Shown in pieces: positions 1 through 5,011 of a DNA stretch of 5,011 nt. The notes beneath the pieces were generated by a model. It was not told where the DNA came from and ran no database searches. It was given only the letters and a program-made list of their open reading frames with translations. The first letter of the stretch is position 1; each line of letters begins with the position of its first letter. Made by a program: the position numbers and the translations under genes. Source of the stretch: Bacteroidales bacterium (lineage in GTDB: Bacteria; Bacteroidota; Bacteroidia; Bacteroidales; NBLH01); contig JALSLF010000497.1 in assembly GCA_026988445.1 (NCBI GenBank), forward strand, positions 1 to 5,011, given 5' to 3'.

Positions 1-239
1 ACGATTAATATAAAAGAAAAAGTAAAAAATACGACTGTTAATCGGATAATTTGAAACTTCTCCTTGCTTAAATATTCTGTTTTAAACTTTTCAATTTTAT
101 CAAGTTTACCGGCTTTCTCAAGTATAATATACACAAAATCATCGTAGGATTTTAAAATCAATGAAAAAGAAGCAAACAATAGAAAAAGACAAACAAGCAA
201 AATAAAAGTTCTAAAAAAATATTTCGTAAGCCGGTTCAT
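1..239 (-). CDS. Unidentified membrane protein, N-terminal part only
   Basis: The minus-strand frame starts at ATG 239-237 and stays open for 79 codons to the window edge, so the 3' part is missing. The protein begins MNRLTKYFFRTFILLVC. Residues 8-29 form a strongly hydrophobic segment, preceded by Arg and Lys, which suggests an N-terminus on the cytoplasmic side. A charged, Lys/Glu-rich loop of about 33 residues (30-62) follows, and a second hydrophobic segment begins near residue 63 and runs to the edge. In this frame a stop lies at 266-264 and the first ATG after it is at 239, which fixes the start. The gene begins 17 bases after the recJ stop on the same strand, so co-transcription and possibly translational coupling are likely. 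I do not recognise the family. Two helices around a short external loop would fit a polytopic enzyme such as a glycosyltransferase, or a sensor kinase, but nothing here decides between them. Confidence 0.65.
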   Translation of the reverse strand, partial: MNRLTKYFFRTFILLVCLFLLFASFSLILKSYDDFVYIILEKAGKLDKIEKFKTEYLSKEKFQIIRLTVVFFTFSFILI

Positions 240-256
240 TATCCGATAAATAAGGC

Positions 257-1972
257 TTATCTGTTAATTTTTATCTCTCGCACCATCAATTGCAAGCTCA
301 CATTTCCTTGCCATTCATTTTCTTCTATCGAATAGCATATATCAAAACTCTTATTTTTCTTTATTTCGGGTAAATATTTTTGAGCAATTCCAAATGCAAT
401 GCCTTTCATACGTACATGACTATCATCTTTAATGTTTAATTGCAAATGCGTTTGCTCGTTTCCCACAGCCCGCGTAAACCCGGTATCCATAACATGCTCG
501 GTTACATAAATAGGGGTCATATTTCCCGGTCCAAAAGGTGCAAATTGCCGGATTATATTAAAAAATTTGGGCGTAATTTCTTTAAAACTGAGCTTTGCAT
601 CAATTTCTATTTTCGGAATTTGCTGTTCCCGGGTAATCATACTTGCAACCACCTCGTTAAAACGGCTGCGAAACTTTTCAATATTTTCAATTTTCATAGT
701 TAAACCGGCAGCATGCTTATGTCCGCCAAAACTTTCCAACAAATCGCTGCAAGCATCAATAGCTGCATATAAATCAAAACCATCAACAGAGCGTGCCGAA
801 CCTGTTGCCATTCCTTTTGATTTCGTAAGCACAATGGTAGGTTTGTAATAATGTTCAATTATACGCGATGCAACAATACCCACAACTCCTTTATGCCAAT
901 CTTCCTTATATAATACCGTAGCTTTATGCGATTTCCATTCCTCATTATTTTCAATCATTTGCATGGCTTCTTCGGTAATGTTACGGTCAAGTCCTTGCCG
1001 TGTAAAGTTAAAGTCATTAATATCTTTGCTGAATTGCTCCGCAGGTTCTTTATCTTCCGATATTAATAGTTTTACGGCACTTCTGCCCGATTCTATTCTT
1101 CCCGCTGCATTAATTCGGGGACCAATTTTAAAAACACAGTCCGAGATAATTATTTTTTTGTCTTTTAATCCGGCAACTTCAATAATGGCTTTTAATCCTT
1201 CTTTTTTCGTTTTGTTCAACTCTTTTAGCCCGTAAAATGCCAAAACTCTGTTTTCTCCGGTAATAGGAACAATATCCGATGCAATACTAATTGCCACAAT
1301 ATCTAAATAAGAATAAAGTTCATCAAAACTACCGGAATTTTGCTGCGTGTAGGCTTGTAGAAGCTTAAAACCTACTCCGCAACCCGATAATTCTTTATAC
1401 GGATAATTACAATCATTGCGTTTGGGGTCTAAAACCGCAAGGGCATCGGGGATTTTTTCGCCGGGCGTGTGATGATCGCAAATTATAAAATCAATATTTT
1501 TTTTATTAGCATAGTCAATTTTATCTACGGCTTTTATACCGCAATCCAATGCTATTACTAAATCAAAATTATTTTCAGCGGCAAAATCAATCCCTTTATA
1601 GGAAATACCGTAACCTTCATTATAACGGTCGGGAATATAATAATCAATATTTTTGGCTTTTTTTCGTAAAAAAGAATAAACCAAAGCTACCGAAGTGGTT
1701 CCATCTACATCATAATCGCCATAGATAAGTATTTTTTCTTTGCTTTTAATCGCTTGATTTAATCGCTCAACGGCTTTATCCATATCTGCCATTAAAAACG
1801 GGTCGTGTAAATGCTCCAACTCAGGGCGAAAAAACCGCTTAGCTTCTTCAAAAGTACTTATCCCGCGCTGCACCAACATGGTAGCAATGGGCTTGCTTAC
1901 ATTTAATTCTTGCATAAGTTTATTAACTACAGCAGCATCCCCTTCGGGCTTTAATATCCAACTTGATTCCAT
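257..1972 (-). CDS. recJ: Single-stranded-DNA-specific exonuclease RecJ
   Basis: RecJ degrades single-stranded DNA 5' to 3' in the cytoplasm and acts in RecF-pathway recombination, mismatch repair and base-excision repair. The protein has 571 residues, close to the 577 of E. coli RecJ. Its DHH phosphoesterase core carries the metal-binding motifs in order: YGDYDVDG (84-91), LDCG (142-145), the DHH triad (166-168) and SDIVP (232-236). RINAAGR follows at 286-292. The DHHA1 domain shows WHKGVVGIVASR (359-370), GSARS (391-395) and GGHKHAAG (416-423). The C-terminal part, from about 455, fits the RecJ OB-fold and contains FAPFGPGN (477-484). All expected catalytic residues are present, with no frameshift or truncation. 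The ATG at 1972 gives a normal N-terminus. I see no convincing promoter on the minus strand upstream; a repeat copy begins about 22 bases away. An unidentified membrane-protein gene follows after 17 bases. Confidence 0.97.
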   Translation of the reverse strand: MESSWILKPEGDAAVVNKLMQELNVSKPIATMLVQRGISTFEEAKRFFRPELEHLHDPFLMADMDKAVERLNQAIKSKEKILIYGDYDVDGTTSVALVYSFLRKKAKNIDYYIPDRYNEGYGISYKGIDFAAENNFDLVIALDCGIKAVDKIDYANKKNIDFIICDHHTPGEKIPDALAVLDPKRNDCNYPYKELSGCGVGFKLLQAYTQQNSGSFDELYSYLDIVAISIASDIVPITGENRVLAFYGLKELNKTKKEGLKAIIEVAGLKDKKIIISDCVFKIGPRINAAGRIESGRSAVKLLISEDKEPAEQFSKDINDFNFTRQGLDRNITEEAMQMIENNEEWKSHKATVLYKEDWHKGVVGIVASRIIEHYYKPTIVLTKSKGMATGSARSVDGFDLYAAIDACSDLLESFGGHKHAAGLTMKIENIEKFRSRFNEVVASMITREQQIPKIEIDAKLSFKEITPKFFNIIRQFAPFGPGNMTPIYVTEHVMDTGFTRAVGNEQTHLQLNIKDDSHVRMKGIAFGIAQKYLPEIKKNKSFDICYSIEENEWQGNVSLQLMVREIKINR

Positions 1973-1994
1973 AAATATGTTTGATTATTTTACC

Positions 1995-2144
1995 TAAATT
2001 AAGCGATTACGTACAAAAAGAAGTACCAAGACATTGAAATTAAAAAATTTAGAAAAAAGTAAGAATACCTTTCGGTATTAGCATTATTTTTGTAAATCTA
2101 CTCAACGGATTGGTGCTTATTGAAGTAGATAATCACTCAATTTA
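1995..2144. repeat. Intergenic imperfect palindromic repeat, copy A
   Basis: This is one of two copies of a roughly 150-base non-coding palindrome in the window; the other is at about 4725-4875. The left arm, 1996-2078, aligns without gaps to 4726-4808 at 71/83 identity. The end of the right arm (about 2109-2140) matches 4842-4873 with six differences in 32 bases. The middle of the right arm needs small gaps. The outer ends (1995-2010 and 2129-2144) are inverted repeats matching at 13 of 16 positions. The centre is the hairpin AATACC-tttc-GGTATT (2068-2079). The copy lies between the divergent recJ and lipoprotein genes. It has no open reading frame and no clear target-site duplication. It resembles a MITE or REP-like element; the family name is unknown to me. 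Confidence 0.8.
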
Positions 2145-2189
2145 AGTATTATCTATGCAAAAATAACAATAATTTTCTCCAAACTTTTT

Positions 2190-2197
2190 TATCTTTG
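2190..2197 (+). promoter_or_regulatory. Probable -7 box of the lipoprotein gene promoter
   Basis: TATCTTTG matches the Bacteroidota -7 consensus TAnnTTTG exactly and is identical to the -7 box of lysS. It would start transcription near 2202-2204, leaving a leader of about 24 bases before the ATG at 2227. No TTTG is found at the expected -33 position (around 2167-2170), so the promoter is either weak, dependent on another factor, or a chance match. It lies outside the palindromic repeat, about 45 bases after its right end. Confidence 0.5.
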
Positions 2198-2226
2198 TTA
2201 AAGTTTTAAATATTTATTAAATCAAT

Positions 2227-2781
2227 ATGAAATACCTTGTTTTTTCGCTTGTATTTTTTCAACTTTTATCTTGTATTCCACATCAAATTTATAAAGACTT
2301 TGATGAATTTGAAAACGCACGAAAATTTAAACTGATACAAGTTTACAATGCAAAAAGAGATTTTATCGGCAGCGAGCAAATTAAAATAAAATACTATAAA
2401 ACGATTGACAGTAATGGTACAATAAATATCAGTGCCCAGTTACTTACGTACTCCAATAGTGAGGACGGTAAATTAGCGGATGAACTTCATATCCGAATTG
2501 GCAACGCGGTATATGATGTAAATTTTTATAACTATCTATCTAATTATGATTTGTTTCGCGATGCCGGTATTGACTATGATGAAGAAAATTCAAACATAAA
2601 TCATAATGAAGATGAAAATATCAGGCATTTAGCCGATTTTGATATTCCTAATGAAATTGTTGAAAAAATAATGAATAACAATTTATTATCTATGCGATTT
2701 TATATTGGAAAAGAAGCATATACCGTACGCTTTTCAAAATTTGAATTAAAACAGTTAAAAAAGTTTTTAATCATTCAATAA
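2227..2781 (+). CDS. Small lipoprotein of unknown function
   Basis: The 184-residue product begins with a short lipoprotein signal peptide: Lys2, a hydrophobic stretch at 3-14 and the lipobox LLSC ending at Cys16. The mature protein is therefore a lipid-anchored envelope protein of about 169 residues. The acidic run often found just after the cysteine in surface-exported Bacteroidota lipoproteins is missing (the sequence reads CIPHQIYKD), so a periplasm-facing location is more likely; this is inference. The body looks beta-rich with an acidic, Asn-rich loop (about 113-130). Two segments resemble each other, IGNAVYDVNF (91-100) and IGKEAYTVRF (160-169), which may be matching beta-hairpins. The end is lysine-rich and probably helical (170-184). 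I recognise no family. The gene stands apart, 254 bases from the divergent recJ and 165 bases before lysS, with a candidate promoter of its own. Composition is as AT-rich as the surroundings. Confidence 0.85.
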   Translation: MKYLVFSLVFFQLLSCIPHQIYKDFDEFENARKFKLIQVYNAKRDFIGSEQIKIKYYKTIDSNGTINISAQLLTYSNSEDGKLADELHIRIGNAVYDVNFYNYLSNYDLFRDAGIDYDEENSNINHNEDENIRHLADFDIPNEIVEKIMNNNLLSMRFYIGKEAYTVRFSKFELKQLKKFLIIQ

Positions 2782-2812
2782 AATCATGAACAAATATTCA
2801 AGTTTTCGGTAG

Positions 2813-2852
2813 TCAATCACTCATTCAATCACCCACTCATTCAATCATCCAC
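2813..2852. repeat. Short tandem repeat, 16-base unit, about 2.5 copies
   Basis: Two consecutive 16-base units, TCATTCAATCACCCAC (2821-2836) and TCATTCAATCATCCAC (2837-2852), differ at one base. A partial unit, TCAATCAC (2813-2820), precedes them and a degraded TCCTCCAAGCACCC follows. The strand is almost free of G here, in contrast to the neighbouring genes. The array sits in the spacer between the lipoprotein stop (2781) and the lysS promoter. There are no unique spacers, so it is not CRISPR. It is most simply explained by replication slippage, and any regulatory role is unknown. Confidence 0.8.
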
Positions 2853-2890
2853 TCCTCCAAGCACCCGTCAGATAAAAAATTCACATCCTT

Positions 2891-2921
2891 TTTGTGTTTT
2901 ATTGATATTGAGCTATCTTTG
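2891..2921 (+). promoter_or_regulatory. lysS promoter, Bacteroidota type (-33/-7)
   Basis: TTTG at 2891-2894 and TATCTTTG at 2914-2921 match the Bacteroidota primary-sigma consensus TTTG / TAnnTTTG, with a spacing of exactly 19 bases. Transcription would begin near 2926-2928 and leave a short, A/T-rich leader of about 20 bases before the ATG at 2947, normal for this phylum. The position of the promoter shows that lysS can be transcribed independently of the lipoprotein gene. It also argues against any translation start upstream of 2947. Confidence 0.8.
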
Positions 2922-2946
2922 CGACTTAATTTTTAGCGATATAAAA

Positions 2947-4662
2947 ATGGAATTGAGCGAACAGGAAATTATCAGACGTAAATCATTACAGGAATTAATT
3001 AATTTGGGAATTGACCCATATCCGGCAGCTAAGTATGAAGTTACGGCACACAGTAAAGATATTTTAGAAAATTTTGACCCTGAAAAGAAAAATTTTCAAA
3101 ATGTAAGTGTTGCCGGCAGAATAATGAGCCGTAGAATAATGGGAAAGGCTTCTTTTGTTGAAATTCAAGATGCAGAAGGAAGAATACAAGCTTATGTAAA
3201 CAGAGATTTGATTTGCCCCGGTGAAGATAAGACCTTTTACAATACGGTTTTTAAGAAATTATTAGATATTGGTGATATTATCGGTGTAAAAGGTGAAGTT
3301 TTTACAACCCAAACCGGCGAAACTTCTATTCGTGTTAAAGAACTCACCGTTTTAAGTAAATCCATTCGCCCGCTACCTATTGTTAAAGAAAAAGATGGGA
3401 AAGTATATGATGCTTTTTCAGACCCCGAATTACGTTATCGTCAGCGATATTTAGATTTAATTGTAAACCCGCAAGTAAAAGATGTTTTTATAAAGCGTAC
3501 AAAAATTATCAATACCATGCGCGAAATGTTTAACGAGCGTGGCTATCTTGAAGTGGAAACACCCATATTGCAATCAATACCCGGAGGTGCGGCAGCCCGC
3601 CCCTTTATCACACATCACAACGCATTGGATATTCCTTTGTATTTGCGTATTGCCAATGAGTTGTATTTAAAACGCCTGATTGTCGGAGGCTTTGATGGTG
3701 TATATGAATTTTCAAAAGATTTTCGTAACGAAGGAATGGACCGTACGCACAACCCTGAGTTTACGGTTATGGAAATTTATGTTGCCTATAAAGACTATTT
3801 TTGGATGATGGAGTTTACCGAAGAAATGCTTGAACGAATAGCTTTGGCACTTCACGGAACTACAAAAGTAAAAATCGGTGATAACGAAATAGATTTTAAA
3901 GCTCCGTACCGGCGCTTAAGCATGATTGATGCAATTAAAGAATATACCGGTGTAGATATTACCGGCATGAATGAAGATGATTTACGAAAAGTATGCAAAG
4001 ATTTGGATATTGAAGTTGATGAATCTTTTGGGAAAGGTAAATTAATTGATGAAATTTTTGGTGAAAAATGTGAGCACCACATGATTCAACCAACTTTCAT
4101 TACCGATTATCCGGTAGAAATGTCGCCTTTATGCAAAAAACATCGTAATAATCCGGAACTTACCGAGCGTTTTGAATTAATGGTAAACGGAAAAGAACTT
4201 GCCAATGCATACACCGAATTAAACGACCCGATTGATCAATTGGAACGCTTTAAGGAACAACTTAAATTATCGGAGAAAGGAGATGATGAAGCCATGTTTA
4301 TTGATATGGATTTTGTTCGTGCCTTAGAATACGGAATGCCACCAACATCGGGTATGGGTATAGGTATTGACCGCTTAACCATGTTCATGACCGGTCAGGA
4401 AAGCATTCAAGATGTGTTGTTCTTTCCGCAAATGCGCCCCGAAAAAAAGGAACAAATTGATACAAAAGAAAAATATTTAGAACTTGGAATTGAAGAAGAC
4501 TGGGTACCCATTATTCAAAAATTAGGTTTTAAAACCATAGAAAGTTTAAAATCAGCCAAACCGGGCAAATTACATCAAGATTTGTGCGGATATAACAAAA
4601 AAAATAAATTAGGTTTAAAAAATCCGAGTTTGGATGATGTAAAAAAATGGTTAGATAATTAG
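2947..4662 (+). CDS. lysS: Lysine--tRNA ligase (class II LysRS)
   Basis: This enzyme charges tRNA-Lys with lysine using ATP in the cytoplasm and is essential for translation. The 571-residue protein has an N-terminal anticodon-binding OB-fold (about 55-150, including VAGRIMSRRIMGKASFVEIQD). The class II catalytic core follows: motif 1 around 196-214 (GYLEVETPIL, then GGAAARPF), motif 2 at about 258-277 (FRNEGMDRTHNPEF, with Arg260) and motif 3 at 469-480 (GMGIGIDRLTMF, with Arg476). E. coli LysRS (505 residues) ends just after the equivalent of MRPEK (496-500). This one continues for about 71 residues with a helical, possibly helix-hairpin-helix-like tail (LGFKTIESLKSAKPGKL at 526-542), which I associate with Bacteroidota LysRS. 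The same frame is open further upstream from a TTG at 2902, but the -7 box overlaps that stretch, so ATG 2947 is the start. The probable gpsA follows on the same strand after 309 bases. Confidence 0.97.
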   Translation: MELSEQEIIRRKSLQELINLGIDPYPAAKYEVTAHSKDILENFDPEKKNFQNVSVAGRIMSRRIMGKASFVEIQDAEGRIQAYVNRDLICPGEDKTFYNTVFKKLLDIGDIIGVKGEVFTTQTGETSIRVKELTVLSKSIRPLPIVKEKDGKVYDAFSDPELRYRQRYLDLIVNPQVKDVFIKRTKIINTMREMFNERGYLEVETPILQSIPGGAAARPFITHHNALDIPLYLRIANELYLKRLIVGGFDGVYEFSKDFRNEGMDRTHNPEFTVMEIYVAYKDYFWMMEFTEEMLERIALALHGTTKVKIGDNEIDFKAPYRRLSMIDAIKEYTGVDITGMNEDDLRKVCKDLDIEVDESFGKGKLIDEIFGEKCEHHMIQPTFITDYPVEMSPLCKKHRNNPELTERFELMVNGKELANAYTELNDPIDQLERFKEQLKLSEKGDDEAMFIDMDFVRALEYGMPPTSGMGIGIDRLTMFMTGQESIQDVLFFPQMRPEKKEQIDTKEKYLELGIEEDWVPIIQKLGFKTIESLKSAKPGKLHQDLCGYNKKNKLGLKNPSLDDVKKWLDN

Positions 4663-4665
4663 TTA

Positions 4666-4699
4666 AACTTTAAATCGTCCGATAGGACATTTAAACGTT
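4666..4699 (+). terminator. Hairpin just downstream of lysS, possible terminator
   Basis: Three bases after the lysS stop codon begins a near-palindrome. AAC (4666-4668), TTTAAAT (4669-4675) and GTCC (4677-4680) pair with GGAC (4685-4688), ATTTAAA (4689-4695) and GTT (4697-4699) around a GATA loop. One unpaired C on each side (4676 and 4696) interrupts the 14 base pairs. No T-tract follows, so it is not a classical intrinsic terminator. It may stabilise the 3' end of the lysS mRNA, or assist termination at the T-rich hairpin inside repeat copy B further on. Confidence 0.5.
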
Positions 4700-4724
4700 C
4701 AAACTCTAATACCTAATTTAATCA

Positions 4725-4875
4725 TAAATTGAGCGATTATATTCAAAAAGAAGTGCTAAGGTATTAAGATTAAAAAGTTTAGAAAAAAGTAAGAATACCC
4801 TTCGGTATCTGAGTTTTTTTTTAAATCCTTTAAATCAACAGCTTGATACTTATCGAAGCAGATAATCGCTCAAAT
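4725..4875. repeat. Intergenic imperfect palindromic repeat, copy B
   Basis: This is the second copy of the palindrome found at about 1995-2144, in the same orientation. Its ends are perfect 12-base inverted repeats, TTGAGCGATTAT (4729-4740) and ATAATCGCTCAA (4862-4873). Between them the two arms, each about 70 bases, remain imperfectly complementary: TTAATC/GATTAA-type and AAGTGCTAAG/CTTGATACTT-type matches continue inward to the central hairpin. The copy takes up about half of the 309-base gap between lysS and the probable gpsA; the rest of that gap holds the lysS hairpin and a weak candidate promoter. No reading frame or target-site duplication is evident. The left flank seems to hold a few extra bases relative to copy A. 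Confidence 0.8.
4784..4821 (+). terminator. Central hairpin with T-tract in repeat copy B
   Basis: The stem ATACC (4795-4799) pairs with GGTAT (4804-4808) around a CTTC loop. An A-rich run lies to the left (about 4782-4792) and nine or ten T residues to the right (about 4813-4822). The A and T runs can extend the stem, so the structure could end transcription from either direction. It could therefore serve as the lysS terminator about 130 bases after the stop. Copy A has the same core with a weaker T-run, so terminator activity may be a by-product of the repeat. Confidence 0.45.
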
Positions 4876-4913
4876 CAGGTAAAAAAAAGCTTGTGTGATT
4901 TTTTCATTCAGGC

Positions 4914-4944
4914 TTTTATTATTTTTACAGAATTGTTACTTTTA
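4914..4944 (+). promoter_or_regulatory. Weak candidate promoter for the probable gpsA
   Basis: TTTT (4914-4917) and TACTTTTA (4937-4944) are separated by exactly 19 bases and each differs by one base from the Bacteroidota TTTG / TAnnTTTG consensus. A start near 4950 would give a leader of roughly 22 bases. The surrounding DNA is so T-rich that a chance match is possible. The gene could also be read from the lysS promoter if the intervening hairpins do not terminate. Confidence 0.3.
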
Positions 4945-4971
4945 CTTTATCAAAAAAAATCAAACACAAAA

Positions 4972-5011
4972 ATGGATAAGGATAAGAAAATTGCCGTAAT
5001 CGGCGGAGGTA
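4972..5011 (+). CDS. gpsA: Probable NAD(P)-dependent glycerol-3-phosphate dehydrogenase, first 13 codons
   Basis: Only MDKDKKIAVIGGG is visible before the window ends. The KIAVIGGG stretch is the first strand and glycine-rich turn of a Rossmann NAD(P)-binding fold at the very N-terminus. Triple glycine here is typical of Bacteroidota GpsA, which usually continues SWATA. From memory, Bacteroides genomes place gpsA directly after lysS, which supports the call. GpsA would reduce dihydroxyacetone phosphate to glycerol-3-phosphate for phospholipid synthesis in the cytoplasm. Other N-terminal Rossmann enzymes cannot be excluded from 13 residues. The ATG at 4972 follows an A-rich leader (CAAACACAAAA). 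Confidence 0.65.
   Translation, partial: MDKDKKIAVIGGG

Noticed and set aside
41..247. Exact 10-base inverted repeat ATCGGATAAT (41-50) and ATTATCCGAT (238-247)
   Set aside because: About a dozen such 10-base matches are expected by chance in 5 kb, and one arm lies within a coding region.
440..1235. Open plus-strand frames of about 87 to 93 codons across 440-1235
   Set aside because: They lie antisense to the well-conserved recJ catalytic and C-terminal regions, have no recognisable motifs, and overlap one another. They are shadows of recJ.
1994..2028. Minus-strand recJ promoter (TTTTTG with TAATTTAG)
   Set aside because: The -7 candidate has a mismatch and the spacing is about 12 bases instead of about 19.
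2085..2092. TATTTTTG inside repeat copy A as a -7 promoter box
   Set aside because: It fits TAnnTTTG, but there is no TTTG at the -33 distance, copy B does not keep it, and it would give a leader of about 130 bases. The T-rich context makes a chance match likely.
2783..2804. TGAA...TTCA hairpin after the lipoprotein gene as a terminator
   Set aside because: Only four base pairs, AT-rich, and no T-tract beyond four residues; too weak to support.
2813..2852. Tandem repeat considered as a small CRISPR array
   Set aside because: The 16-base units follow one another directly with no spacers, and no cas genes are present.
3852..4082. Minus-strand open frame of 76 codons inside lysS
   Set aside because: It is antisense to the conserved LysRS core, with no promoter or motif of its own.

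Overview
This AT-rich window looks like ordinary chromosomal DNA from a member of the Bacteroidota, probably Bacteroidales or a relative. Three things support this. LysRS has a long C-terminal extension. The promoters match the Bacteroidota primary-sigma pattern TTTG-N19-TAnnTTTG rather than -35/-10 boxes. The gene after lysS starts like gpsA, an order I recall from Bacteroides genomes. The genes have A-rich leaders and no strong Shine-Dalgarno sites, also usual in this phylum.

Layout: The left end holds the first 79 codons of an unidentified membrane protein on the minus strand (239 to 1). It lies 17 bases after recJ, a complete minus-strand gene (1972 to 257) for the 5'-3' single-strand DNA exonuclease of recombination and repair. 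A 254-base divergent region (1973-2226) follows, mostly filled by one copy of an intergenic palindromic repeat. On the plus strand come a small lipoprotein gene of unknown function (2227-2781), a short spacer with a 16-base tandem repeat, and lysS (2947-4662) with a well-formed promoter. The lysS-to-gpsA gap (4663-4971) holds a hairpin just after the lysS stop, a second copy of the same palindromic repeat, and a weak candidate promoter. The window ends 13 codons into a probable gpsA.

The genes do not form one pathway: repair (recJ), translation (lysS), phospholipid precursor synthesis (probable gpsA), an envelope lipoprotein and a membrane protein. recJ and the membrane protein may be co-transcribed. 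The lipoprotein gene and lysS appear to have their own promoters.

The most interesting signal is non-coding. Two copies of a roughly 150-base imperfect palindrome (about 1995-2144 and 4725-4875) share a gapless 83-base left arm at 71/83 identity, and 11 of the 12 differences are transitions. Each copy folds back along its whole length around a small ATACC/GGTAT hairpin. This looks like a dispersed MITE-like or REP-like family. I found no sign of a new defence system, mobile gene cluster or CRISPR array.
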